Origin: Thozetella sp. PMI_491
Taxonomy: Eukaryota > Ascomycota > Sordariomycetes > Chaetosphaeriales > Chaetosphaeriaceae
DNA length: 64,000 nt
Direction: 5' to 3'
NCBI GenBank assembly: GCA_021432635.1
Contig: MU270040.1
Coordinates: 566,323-630,322 of the forward strand
Each line of letters opens with the position of its first letter. The first letter of the stretch is position 1. Both the position numbers and the translations under genes were made by a program. A model generated the notes under the pieces. That model saw only the letters and a list, made by a program, of their open reading frames with translations, did no database searches and was not told the DNA's origin. This document shows, piece by piece, positions 33,422-45,500 of this stretch.

Positions 33422-36359
33422 GACTGACGCGAGATGAGGGCGGCAGCGGTCGAACCCATCAGGCAATTGATCTCCTTCACGACACACCGTCAGCAACGAC
33501 TAGAACACGCGACGGCAAGCGGCCATCGAAAGGTTACTCGAACAAGATGAGGATGGGCAGTGACACGGCAGATGCGTCGTCGCGATGGAGAAGTCGCGTC
33601 GCGGGTGTTTGGGGGGATGCGTGGTAGAGTGCAGGTCGGGTAAGGATTATGGGGCAGAGTCCAAGTTTGCTTGGTGCCAGGTGCTGCAGCGCTGTGGGTA
33701 GGGGCGAGTCGGGGGGGGCTGGGTCCACGCCCCCGCGCTGGGGAGACGGCGACTGGCCAGGTGTGGCGAGCAGGTAGGCTAACAGCACCACAGGAGGGAG
33801 ATTATGGGATGGGCTCCGAGGGTTCTGAGCGGGAATGATGGGGTTGCTGGAGATGCGATAAGGGAAAGGGGGATCAGGAGGAGAGGGAACAAGCAAGCAC
33901 AGGCGAGTGAGCACAGGCTTTGCCTCGGGAAGAGGGCGCTGGGGGGTGCTGGTGGGTGGTGCTGGTGCGCGGTGGTGCGTGTACAGTGCGGCCGCCGTCA
34001 AAATAAAATAGAAAATAAAAAAGGCCAAACAGGTGCTGTTGAGCAAATGCGAGGGAAAGGCAGGGGAGAGCACCAGCAAGTCAACAAGGGACAGGCGAAA
34101 GCGTCGCGACGAGGTCGGCACCTAGGAGCCGAAACAACGTGCAGAACAATCGGGCTGGGCGGAAGAGTCGTACGGGAGGACTGATCGTACCTGGGTGTGT
34201 CGGCTTCGCGATCTATGGCTGGCGCGGCGGCGGGAGGGAGGGTGGCAGGTGCAAGGACAGAGGCGCGAGAAATTTTCGAAGCGCAAAGGCCGCCCAGGCG
34301 CACCACTTGGTCTGCTCTTTTTCGGGACGTCCAGCCAGCAATCAAGGCCCGCGCAACGACAACGACATCAAACTCTAGCGCTTGACCATCGAGAATCACG
34401 CGACTGAAGCCTATACGTGACCCTAATGGGCAGGCCGGGGTGGATAAGGGTGGGAAAAATGGAGGAATGGAAAGGCAGGTCTTACCTCCGTACCTAAGGC
34501 GCGTTGGCGGATGTGTCTGTCCAGTGTCCTGCGATGCGCTGATGAGCTTGGGGGGTGCAAAGGTTGCTGGTCTGCTTTTCAGCCGGGCCAAAGTGGCCCA
34601 TCCCCAAGCGGCCTAGCGTTAGGAGTGGGTCAAACACATCCAGCCTGGCGAATCGGAAAATGTGCTAAGGCGATACCTGTGCGAGCCTGCAGCCATCTCT
34701 AGGACACGATGTCCTCCGCTACCCTCAGGGGCCCGGCCGCTGGAGTCAGCAAAGAAATGAGAAGGCGCACGGGCCTTCTCCAATGAGGCGGCTGAAAGCG
34801 GGAAGGCAGAAGCCAGCCTGCCCTTCCCCCATCTTCCGGGCCCCCGACCAGCCTGACCAGTCCACTAGTCCAGGAGCGCGCTACGATCTGTTCTGTTTTG
34901 CCCCGGCCACACGGTGCTCTCGCTTTGAGTGAGCTACGTAGCAGGGCGAGGCAGCCAGAGTTTCCGGGGTTCATCCCAACGCCGACGCACCTTGCAGGTC
35001 CTGTAGGCCCTTTTTTGGAACGCCCATACCTGCTGGTCCGACCAGCGCTGCAAAGACCCAATTGTATCAGCTGCCTGGCAGGGACAACGACAGAGCTGAC
35101 ACGCTCCAAGTCCACCAAAAGCTCACTCGTCCTACCAAAGCTGCTGGCTCGAGGGGATTCCTGATTTGTCGCCCAAGGACGACGAGCCGAGGCTCGCCTT
35201 GCCCGTGGACCCGCAGCGACCGAGTCGAGAGGGTCTTTCAGGATCCGCCACGGTGACTTGTGACTCCGGTCCGTTGGCCCCTCCTTGGGTTGGTCGAAGT
35301 GCTGTGTACCCCTCGGCACCATACTTGCAGGACTGAATGTCTCAATACAGCCTCAGGCGTGGGCACCTCAGGGACGCACCAGCTCTGGACACATGATGGG
35401 AGGTCCCAGGCCCAGACAGTAATCCCCAGGGCTGGCCAGCAGGATGACTGCATCCCTTGGTTCAATGGAACTCTAAAGCTGGGTCCCAAAAAGACGTCTG
35501 CCCGCGGGAGTGGTCGCTTGTGTGTACCGGCATATTGAGGCATGTCGGCCAGAGCCACTGGGCAACAAAAAGGCAGGCCGTCAACAGTGGGATAGCGACT
35601 TATCTGGCTCGCCCGTCAGTAACCTGTCGGATAGGGGTTTCTCGGCTCATTTCATACCTGCAGCTGCATCGCACCACTCAGACCGCATGTAGTGCGACTC
35701 GCTGCTGTCTGAGGCCTGAGGAGCCATCGCCGCCTGCCCCACTCACTCTAGCTGCTGGGCGGCCTGGGCCGGGTCGATGTGGCTTCCCCACCATCCACCT
35801 GCCCGGATTGCTCGTCCGTCGGTGCTCGTTTTCGGGGTTGGTGTTCTTCTCCCCATCGGGCGGGAAGTCCCTGCTTGCCAGGTGCTCAAAGGGCGTGTGT
35901 GCCAAGTTCGAGCAAGATTGACACTTTTTGACTTGTTCGTTCCCTTGGGGAAGCATCCCAGTGGTGGTAGAATGCGGGTGGCGATTCCTGTGCCTGGCTT
36001 GGGGGTATTGCCTGCTGTGTCTGTGGGTTATGTCATTCTGGGTTGGGACGGGGAAGGCCCCCCCCGTAGGCGTGGTGGGCATCCCACATGGCCGTTCGGG
36101 CTTGAGCTTGGGTGGAAGCCATCCTGGTCGCCCGCATTGCTCCCCATCGAGGGACGAGTCACCGCCGCTGCCGAGTCGTTGGAGCCCAGCAGAGGCGCCA
36201 TGCCCCGTCAATCCTCACCGCATTTTGTTCCTCTTCAATCGTGCCGTCGTTTGCTCATCGGATTCCCTGGTAGAGGTTCTGTTCTAAGGTCCAGTCCATA
36301 CTGGCCATGCTCTCGGGAAACCCGAGTGGCCGTATGCACTAACACGACCCCGGGGCGGA

Positions 36360-36373
36360 TTTTTTTTTTTTTT
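36360..36373. repeat. Poly-T run (14 nt)
   Basis: An uninterrupted run of T on the plus strand within the 6-kb geneless region, followed about 50 bp later by the purine-rich stretch. Confidence 0.9.
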
Positions 36374-36419
36374 CCTTGCGTGAAGAAGCGACTTCGTGGG
36401 AACTGGCGACGAGCACTCC

Positions 36420-36540
36420 AGAACGGAATAGAAGCAGCAAACAAAAAATGCGAGCGACGAAAATGGGAGGGAGGGAAGCAAATGAAAGGAAAAGAAGATC
36501 GAGAGGGTGAAAAGGAATCAGAAACGAAGGGGAGGTGGGC
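36420..36540. repeat. Purine-rich stretch
   Basis: About 120 bp in which roughly five of every six plus-strand bases are A or G (counted by eye: 20 pyrimidines in 36421-36540). Such strand asymmetry is seen in promoters, leaders and triplex-prone DNA. Its role here is unknown. Confidence 0.7.
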
Positions 36541-37799
36541 AGGCAGGGCCATTTAATGTCGACCACGCTCAGCAGTCAAGTCACTCTTTACAGCCAGACA
36601 CTAAAATTGCTCCGCAGCCAGCATTGAGGTGCACCTGCCACCCGCACACACACACTCACACAATTGGCACATCTCGTCAGCCCGAGTCCTTGCTTTCCCG
36701 TCCTTTTGCGTCCCTTCTCTTCTACTTGACCAGCAGCACTGACCCGCCAGTCACTACCCTGATACCGGATGCTGTCCGGACCCAGGCTCCCATCGCCGAG
36801 GCTGCCAAATTCGTCGGAAGCGACACAGCCATTTTGCATATGTAACCGTCTGAGGCGGACTGAAGCGGATGAATGCTTGCCCCCTCCCCTCCTCCCAGGG
36901 TCGTTGGTGATCCGGGGCCTGCTATTGAGCCACTAATCGAGCCGAGTCGTCCCTCCACGCCCATCCCAGCCACCAAAGCGGATAAGCTCCCGCCTGTCGA
37001 ACGTCACAAGCCAGTACACCAAGATGCTTGTGCTGGCTGACACCAGGCTCTCTCCTCTCTCCTTCTCCTTCTCCCTCCCTAGATAGGCATTCATGATTGT
37101 CAGCATCGGGAGGGGGCGACAGGTTCGACGAAAAAGCCACGCGCATCCAGTGCGATCCTGCCCATCCAGCCGAAACCCCCCGTGCGGCATCGGCTCCCCG
37201 GATAGAGACCATCAACTAGCGTCGCTAGGATCCACGCCCGTGTCTCCAAGAGCAGCCTGCACCACCTGACAAGTGAGCCCGGCTACCACGCTCTGGGGAC
37301 AGGCTCGGGGTTTTCCTGCTCCCCCTTCTTTTCTTTTTCCCACACGGTCTAAAAAAAACCATGATCCTCGGGATCAATCGACCGATCCCTGCCCGTCCTT
37401 AGGTTATGTGCTGTGGCTCCTCAGGTCTATCCCAGACGCCCAGCCGGCAGGCGCCCTAGCTGGGAGCAGGCATTTTGGTTGTCGACCCTCCCCCTTCGCT
37501 GACCATATGCGGGTGCCTTGACCGAAAATAACGGCGTTGACCATTTTCGCCTCCAACTTATCCTCGACTATTCGCTCTAACCCACAAACCATACAAAGGT
37601 TCCCTGCCCGCAATTTCGTTTTCATCTTTTCTGTCTCTGCTGCTTTTTGGCTTCCCGCCCCAAAATTGCGCCCAGTGCGCGGTCAACGAGCTGCCGCACC
37701 TCGTGACCATCTGCAGTGGCTTAATCAGATCCGCGGGCTCGCCTAGGTGTAAGGTAGATGAATCGGCCAGCCGTCACCAGCTGCTATCAGCTGGCGAAG

Positions 37800-39400
37800 C
37801 CAATAATGCCTATTACTAGCCAAATCGCGACCACCGTAAGGCTTGCGTTGTCCAATTACGGGAGCTTCTATAATCTCTTAAGGTCAACGCTCGTAAGCCC
37901 GGCTGGGCGCACTGTAAACTATCCCCAGTTGGTCGAAGTATCCCGTATCGTACTGGTAGCTCTTTCTTCATAATATACCCCAGTCGAGAAGCAATACGAG
38001 CTCGCAGAATGCGGGTAGTATGTACCACGAGCATGTCTTGAGGGTGCCGAGGCTACACGATCAAGATATATCCGAGGCGTAGAATGTTGATGGTTGATGA
38101 TTAGCCTCCTGTAAAATATTTTGTTGAGTTGCCTTGAAGACTGTAGAATGTCGTGGGCTCTAGTAGATTGATACGCTCCGCTGAGGTTGGGAGACTTGTC
38201 TTGTCTGCTCTAGACATTGAGCACCCCAGTCTCCGTCGGTACTGAAACGATAGACAAGCGCTGCCAAACTCGTGTTTGACACTGATGATATCGGGCTGGT
38301 TTGAAAGGACCGATGAATTTGATAGGGTTTCGAATGTTATCTCGAAAATTATACGACGTCGTCGATCTATGCATTCTCACTACAGTCTCGCCACCGCAGA
38401 AAATACTACAAATCGCGAGCAATATTGACAGTCTCGTTAGCTCGTCGAGTAAAAATCCCCTAAAATATTAAATATAGTACTCAGTGCATCGGCTTGCATG
38501 GCTAAAGAGGTGATACCAACGCGATCCTTACCTCAGGGCTTGCGGTCATGGCAACTAAGACTCTAAGAATTGTTAAGACAGCCGTCTCTTTTTCCTTATC
38601 GAGTTTTCATGGCCTATCCGGTAAGATTTTGTATGTGTTGTGTCATATCGAAGTAGTGTCCTCGCTCGCAGGAAAGTAGGAAATACGTTCTTTTCTTGCA
38701 ACGACTACTCTGGATGCTCTCCATTATTTCCTCCCATGTCCGACGGAATATATAGCACCTCGCTTCATGGGCTATTTCGTTCTAGTGTTCAGATATACTC
38801 AAATCAGATAGCCTCGCGACAAGGCGAGCCATGACAATCAAGCAAGCAGGTAGAGGTGGCTGAGGAAAGACAGGATCTCGCCCACTCTCCACAGGGTACA
38901 CGTGATGTGGACCTATGTATCTTAGCTACGAAGGTAAACAATAGTTGGTATAATATATTCATAGCAACGTTTAGATCGACCATAATATAGATTACGAAAT
39001 GCTGAACTTTTTCAGTGTTCCCTATATGACAGAGAGAGATAAGCAGGTTCTTAATTTTCTGCAACTTTAAAGGACATGTAGAACAAATTTTCAACAGTGG
39101 CCCCGACAAGCCAGAAATTAACAGATAAATAGAAAGAGAGGAGAAAATACAATATGATACAGACGTGAGAGATTCAGCGAGAAGATTGGTCTTCGTGGTA
39201 GAGCTGCCAGTATCTTGGAGGCCGAGTTGGAACCTGAAGCAAGGCTCTGATTGGAGAAGCTGGTGGGCCGTGCGTGTGAAATGGAATCAGAAACGACGCT
39301 GAACCCCGGCACGAATTTCACGTATTGCCGCTATACTCTGTAGAGCACATAGTGGGCTTGACTACCGCGCAGCATTCCCTCAGCGCAGGCCGTCAATCGC
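37800..39400. other. AT-richer island
   Basis: GC content drops clearly compared with the flanking genes. No frame longer than about 100 codons, no recognisable transposon protein and no terminal repeats seen by eye. It could be an old sequence eroded by C-to-T mutation (repeat-induced point mutation is known in this group of fungi), but this is inference. Confidence 0.4.
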
Positions 39401-39458
39401 AGCTTAAACCATTCCTGTAAAATTTACTGCCATAATCTCACGCGATTCAACTGAAAAT

Positions 39459-40469
39459 ATGCCGAAGAGAAAGTCGACTCACCAGCTGGAGCCCGAGGCC
39501 GAATTGGAGGGCACACGCCGAAGATCGCTAAGGGCGCGGCCTTCTGACGCGACGGCTGACCCGAAGCCAGCTAAATCAGCGGCCTCAACCCCAGCGCCCA
39601 AGACCACCAAGAAGGCACCTGCAGCCACGGCCAAGAAAAGCAAGAAGCTAGCAGCTAAGAAGTCTGCCGAGTCCGTGGATGATGAGGTGAATGCAATCTT
39701 CTTTAGCTACACCTTCCACTATCCCAACGAGCCTGTGCTAACCCACCGTAGCAGCCGCCCGCTAAGAAAAGCCGTGGGACCAAGGAGCCAGAAGCTGACC
39801 AGAAGGCGGAGGCGAAACCTGCGGCCAATGGATCCGCTTCTGCTGCCAGCGGAGAGCGACAGTACTGGCTCATGAAGGCCGAGCCGGAGACGCGGCTTGA
39901 GAACGGCGTCGACGTCAGGTTCTCCATTGATGACTTGGCCGCGAGGACCAAGCCGGAGCCCTGGGACGGTGAGCCGGCCTACGTCTCAACCTAGCTGATG
40001 CTTTGTTAACGCTCAAGGAGGTATCCGCGCCTACGCTGCCCGCAACAACCTCCGGGCCATGAAGAAAGGCGACCTAGCCTTCTTCTATCACTCCAACTGC
40101 AAGGAGCCGGGCATCGTGGGGACCATGGAGATTGTGCAGGAGCACTCGCCAGACTGTAAGTTCTGGTCGCCACGCGCGCGCGTTCGGATGCGCTGACGAT
40201 GAGCAGTGTCGGCCCATGACCCCAAAGCGCCGTACTACGACCCCAAGTCGAAGCCCGACGACCCCAAGTGGAGCGTCGTGCACGTCAAATTCCGGAGCAA
40301 GTTTGCCAAAAAGATCGGGCTACAAGAGCTCAAGGCCATGGGCGCCGCCGGCAAGCCCCTCGAGAACATGCAGATGCTGAAGCAGTCACGCCTCAGCGTG
40401 AGCAAGGTCGGCGCCAGCGAGTGGGAGTACCTCAACAAGGTTGCAGAGGAGAAGGCGAAGGAAAGCTGA
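39459..40469 (+). CDS. EVE-domain protein (THYN1-like)
   Basis: A nuclear protein of about 279 aa. Exons are 39459-39686, 39755-39968, 40021-40155 and 40207-40469; introns are 51-68 nt, all GT-AG. The N-terminal ~95 residues are Lys/Ala/Pro-rich with several basic runs ([20 protein letters not shown]), likely for nuclear targeting and nucleic-acid contact. The EVE domain follows: [77 protein letters not shown] and a closing VHVKF...LQELK. EVE domains belong to the PUA/YTH-like fold and bind modified bases in DNA or RNA. The acceptor of intron 2 was set after GGAG because it gives the family phrase WDGIRAY. The acceptor of intron 1 is uncertain by one codon. Confidence 0.93.
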
Positions 40470-40673
40470 GCTGGTGGTCGGACAGACGCCAGAGCCGTCT
40501 CGGCTACAACCCTGCTTGCACGTGCCGGTCTGAGTTGTGCGTATACTGTATAAATATCATAGAACCTGGCTTACGGGTATAATAACGGAACATCATCTTG
40601 CAAAGCCAGGAGACAGTACCTGGCGGATAGCAACTGATTCTGCCCAATACTCGTCAATTTATACTCGGGGGTA

Positions 40674-42003
40674 TCAATTCTGAAGCTTTCTCTTCGTGTG
40701 TTCCAACACCGTTCTGATGCCTTCATCTAGGTCTTCAATTGCGAGGACAGGATCGATCCAAGCTATTGTCTTGGCCACCAGAGCCTCCCTGTCTGATGTC
40801 TTTTCTAGATTGCTGCTCAGCAGCGCCAGCGACTCTCGCAATCCCTTGGGGAAGGCGGCGGTGTGTGGATCGACCCCAACGATAGGCGCTTTAACGACAC
40901 AGTTGCATGTAGAAGGGTGGTGCGGAAACTGCTCCTCCATACTGCTCAGCACGTGCTGCACAATCTTTCCATGCGAAGAAACGCCGGTACTTTGACCGAA
41001 CAGTTCAAAGAAACTCTCCGCCGCCTCAGGGCCATAGAAGGGCTGTTTCTTCGAAATATCGAAGATGGCCATAGGTATGGCGCCGCTCAGAGCTGGGCTG
41101 TTCTCGAGCTTCTTTTCTGCCTCCTCATCAAATAGCTTCTGCTTGTTTTTCTTGGCCTTGTCGCCTTCCGGATCGGGTAGCAGGAGGGACGGGCCGTCCT
41201 CGTCGTCCTCGTCACTGTCCTCGTCGAGAGCTATCATGTCGCCCTCCTGCACCGCCGCCTCCTCGGCGCGGATCGCTTGCAGCGCTGTGACCCCTTTCTT
41301 CATCTCTCTCCCCTTCTTGGCCTCGATGCGCCGCAGCCACTCCATCTCGCACTTCGCGTACTCAATCCACAAGCTTGCATCGTTGGTGCAGAACCGACAC
41401 CCGCGCATGAAGTATTCCCGCGCCCCAGCCATGTCGCCGTTCTGGGCCGCCCGGGTTCCGGCAAGGGTCCATAGACCAACGTCCCGCGGGTGCATCCGCA
41501 GGGCCTGGGTCGCAACCTTGCGCCAGCGTTTGGTGGCCTTCACCTTGGCCGCGAAGGCTAGATACTCGAGCCACAGCTGCACGTTTCCCGGGTGGCGGTT
41601 GACGGCGCGCTCGTAGATTTTAAAGGTGCGGCCCTGGCCAGCATGCGAGGAGGAGCTGTGAATCTTGAGCCGGCGGCAGCGTTTGGCACGCAGCGCCTCG
41701 AGGGATTGCTCCCATTGTGCGTAGGCGAGATAGTCGTCTGGGCTGGAGCGGGGCGCGAGGACCAAGTGTTCAAAGTTGGAGCGCTTGGATACGAGTGTTC
41801 TGATCTCGTCCTGAGAAGAGGGGTTAGCTGGTGATCACAAGGGGCGAAGCAGTGTAGAGCGGTGAGAGACAGAGACTCCAAGCTAGGGAAGAGGGAGGAG
41901 AGAGGAAGCTCGCCTTGGAGAAGATTTCCTTTTCTTCAAATTCGCGCAATTGGGGAACAGCGCGCTCCAAATAGAACCGAGCTTTGTCTGCGACGCCCGC
42001 CAT
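40674..42003 (-). CDS. UTP6: U3 snoRNP / SSU processome protein Utp6
   Basis: A nucleolar protein for 18S rRNA maturation, about 408 aa. Exons are 42003-41914 and 41810-40674. Residues 1-30 (MAGVADKARFYLERAVPQLR...IFSK) and the next exon's DEIRTLVSKRSNFEHLVL match the start of Utp6 without a gap. The intron between them (103 nt) therefore begins GCGAGC, a GC donor, and ends with TCTTCTCAG; no GT donor gives this join. HAT (half-a-TPR) repeats follow, visible as YERAVNRHPGNVQLWLEYLAF, ATQALRMHPRDVGLWTLAG and ASLWIEYAKCEMEWLRR. An acidic linker (DEDSDEDDEDG) leads to a C-terminal helical part. It overlaps nothing; its stop lies 204 bp from the EVE gene's stop. Confidence 0.94.
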
Positions 42004-42517
42004 CGTGAGCGAGTTTGCCTGCTAGCCGCGGTCTGGCTGTGTTGGCTTGCAAGTACGGATTTACTGTGTTGGCGGGCGAGAGAAAATGGAGGGGATCAGA
42101 GAGGTCAAGAAACTTTTTAGTGGGGCGCAGCTTCACCGAGGTGAGATTGCCTGCCGTGGGCGGAGACGTACGGGCGAATGCGATCGATTAGGTTATTCGC
42201 TGGTGGTTTCCCCTGAGCCCGGCCCCGCTTATGGCGGTGGGGGACCAGGGATGCTCGGCTTCCACGGACAGCTTGACGCGACCTGTCCAAGGTCGGTCGA
42301 TTATTCCTTGCGGCGTGACACGTGCGAAGAAGACGCCTTTCCCCATCTTCACACACAAGGTCTTTTTGTCTTACTTGCCTGTCCATTCATACACTCATTA
42401 GACCCTCCCCTTGATACATTTTCTCTCACTCGCAGGCCGGCTGATCTCGAGCCTGCGAATGCGTGCTCTTTAACTTTTTTTTTTCTCTCGTGTTCATCTC
42501 CCTCGAGATCGGCGAAG
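42004..42517. promoter_or_regulatory. Divergent promoter between UTP6 and CWH43
   Basis: A 514-bp gap between the two ATGs with no gene. The last ~45 bp before the CWH43 start are pyrimidine-rich, including a run of about 13 T near 42475-42487, typical of a fungal 5' leader. Confidence 0.55.
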
Positions 42518-45500
42518 ATGGCGTCGAGATATAAGGACAAGGACACCGGGGTGCTGCTCTCGTTCAACGGGCAATGGGTTAGCTGGACGCATACGGTTGT
42601 GGCCTACAGTACGCCTTTTCTTGCAGCTTGGATTGTTGATGTGCTCGGCTGACCACTTCTGAACAGCGGCTTTCCTCAGCGCCCTCGTCGTCGGACTCTC
42701 GCTCCACTACCACAAGATCGTCCAGAACGAGTTCTACGGATACCCCGAAGAATGGTTCCCCTCGGTGTCGTCAACAATTGGCGATAGATACCCCGAGCGC
42801 TCGGTATTCATGCTGTTTATTGCCATTACATCTGGTCCTCGGTTCGCCCTGGTCGGACTGTGGTATCTCCTGACGCGACGGCCGGGCCGCACCCTGCCCA
42901 CGGCCGTCGCGCTCTCGGGCCTGATCAGGACGCTTACATGCGGTGGATGGACCTATATCACGTCGACGGATGACCACGACTGGCATGACATCCTCATGAT
43001 CTCGTACATCGTGTTCACGATTCCCTGGACTACGGGCTGCCTCGCCCTGAGCCCGCCGAACCCTCGCGCGATCAAGTACCGCAAGTACCTGGCTAGTGGC
43101 TTCTTCGGTACCCTCGTGCCGTTGATCTACTTCTTCATCCAACACAAGGTCCACCGTGTTGCTGGCGGTACGATTGCGCTCCCTTTGATGCTCTCTTTGG
43201 AACGTATGAGCTGACTGGTGCCCTACACAGCTTACACGATCTACTCTTTCTTCGAGTGGGCTTTGATCCTGTTCGATGTTGGCTTCGACGCCGTGACCGC
43301 CCTCGACTTCGACACGTTCGAGGTGGTGGTGAAGGACACCAAGGGAGCGAGCAAGGGGTACGTGTCAAGGCTTCCAAAGTAACTCGGTGCCGAGATACTT
43401 GTACATAACGACTGGTGTCTTCAAAGAATGGAATGAGCGTGTTCTAAAGTTGCCTTATAGCGCCAACAAGTCCTCCGTGCCCACGGCGGTCCTCGAGAAG
43501 GAGTGAGAATCCCTGAACTTGCATCGCGCGCGGACTAATGCTCACAATGAGCTAGGAAGGAGCAAGCTCTGGCTGGGATCTACTCGGCTGGCTTTTCCTT
43601 GAGTGCCACCCTCGATATCATGGCCGATGTGTATCAAGGCGTATGTGCACCAATCAGTGGCGCCTGTCTCCCCTCCCTCACCGCTAACACGCGCTCTAGT
43701 TCGTCTTCTGGACCACCCTCACTGGCCTCGGAGTCGTCATTTGGTGTATGTGCCGTCTTTCTATGCGCAGATGGGACACTAGCTGACGGGTTTTAGTCTT
43801 CCCGCTTTGGTACATGGGGATCTCGGGGTACGAGGCCCTCGTCATGTCCACCATCTCGCCCATCTTCCTGGGTATCAGGCCGCTGCGGAATTTCATCGCC
43901 AGGAACCAGCGCATCACTCACCTTCTCTCGCTGGGTGGCCTGGTAGCCTACTTAGTCCACGGCCACGTTCCCCGTCTCCTCACGGTCAGTTTGGGCGTGT
44001 GGATGCAGTGCTTTGCGTGGTCTGCGAGTGTCTTTGCCGATTCTGCGCAGCCCGTCCGGCTGGAGATGCGAGCCCTTGCCTGGGTGGTCGGCCTGGTCAT
44101 GTCGAGCGTCGTCAAGTTCGCGTGGAAGACCAACAACCCACTGTGGGGGATCATGAACGAGAAGAACGGTGGTTACAACGGCGTCGGTCTTGCGCTTGCT
44201 GTTCTCGCCTCTCTGCGCTTCACTCGGAGGGCTCCCGTACAGGGCGGGGGTGAGCAGAGGAAGGGCTCGGCTCTGCTGGCGGCCTTCGGCATTGCCGGCG
44301 TGTTTTTCGGTATGCACTCTCTTCTGTCTGATACCAGCACCATGATCCTGTGGGTTTGGGACGGCTACCCGATCCGTGGCCCTGTCTCCAACGTCCACGC
44401 ATACTACACCATCGCCGCCATGACGGGGGGTATTATCCTCTCACTCTACCGTCCCGGTCTGGTCACGTCTTGGTCCGCGTATGGCGTCGCCTGTGTCGGC
44501 GCTGCTCTGGTTACTCTGTACCACCGCTGGCTCGGTTACACTGGTGCTTTCACCCTGGCGGCTTACTTGCCTGCCATTGCCATCCCGCTCATCAGCAACG
44601 CTGCCAAGAAGAACCCGGGCGTCGCTTTTGGACTGGGCTTCTTCATCTACAACCTCTTGGTGCTTTTCCACGTGTGGGTCGTCGCCTATGCTTTCGTCCC
44701 CGGCGGTCCCCTGGTCCGGGAGCACACGGACTGGGTCATGGCTTCTATGATGGTCTTGATCGGTGCCGGAGTATTCGACCTGGCCACTGTCAACGCGAAG
44801 TCCGGCCGCAAGGCTGTCGATCAGCAACGGCGTGTTTCGGCCGCTGGTCACAGGAAGTACTTCATCGGCGTCCTAGGCCTGCTGAACATATTCTTTTTGG
44901 TCGCCAACTTTCTCCGTTTCCCAACGAACGACTACAAGCCCCACCACCCGGAGGAACGCGCCCTAACCGCCGGCATTTGGACGATTCACTTCAGTCTGGA
45001 CAACAACATGTGGTCATCCGAGTACCGCATGCGCGACCTCATCAAGGAATTGGAGCTCGACGTTGTCGGCTTGCTCGAGTCGGACCAGCAGCGCATCATC
45101 ATGGGCAACCGCGACTCGACCCAGTTCCTGGCTGAGGAGCTCGGCATGTACGTCGACTATGGTCCAGGCCCTGACAAGCACACTTGGGGCGCTGCGCTAC
45201 TCTCCAAGTTTCCCATTGTCAACTCGACCCACCACCTTCTCCCCTCGCCGGTGGGTGAGCTGGCGCCGTCGATCCATGCCACCCTGGACGTTTACGGCAC
45301 CCTTGTTGATGTTCACGTGTTCCACTCGGGCCAGGAGGAAGACCCAGAGGACCGCCGCCTCCAGAGCGAGTACTTGTCTAAGCTCATGGGCAGTTCTTCG
45401 CGCCCGAGCATCCTGCTCTCTTATCTGGTCACCCGGCCGCTCGAGGGCAACTACAACACCTATGTCTCCGATGTCAGCGGGATGCACGATGTCGACCCGA

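Larger units (their letters stand above)
33422..39458. other. 6-kb region without a recognisable gene
   Basis: Lies between the divergent ARID gene (-) and EVE-domain gene (+). It has two parts. From 33.4 to about 37.7 kb it is GC-rich, with many overlapping frames on both strands, a 14-T run (36360-36373), a strongly purine-rich stretch (about 36420-36540), a CA run (36645-36661) and pyrimidine-rich promoter-like DNA. From about 37.8 to 39.4 kb it is AT-richer, with no long frame. I recognise no protein domain in any frame. The first kilobase probably holds the ARID-gene promoter and 5' leader. Possible content: long leaders, non-coding RNA, an unrecognised fast-evolving gene, and old decayed DNA in the AT-rich part. 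Confidence 0.5.

Noticed and set aside
33534-37520. Several open frames of 100-260 codons on both strands
   Set aside because: They overlap one another, lack recognisable domains, many begin without ATG, and their composition follows the GC-rich DNA. They may hide an orphan gene but I cannot support any one.
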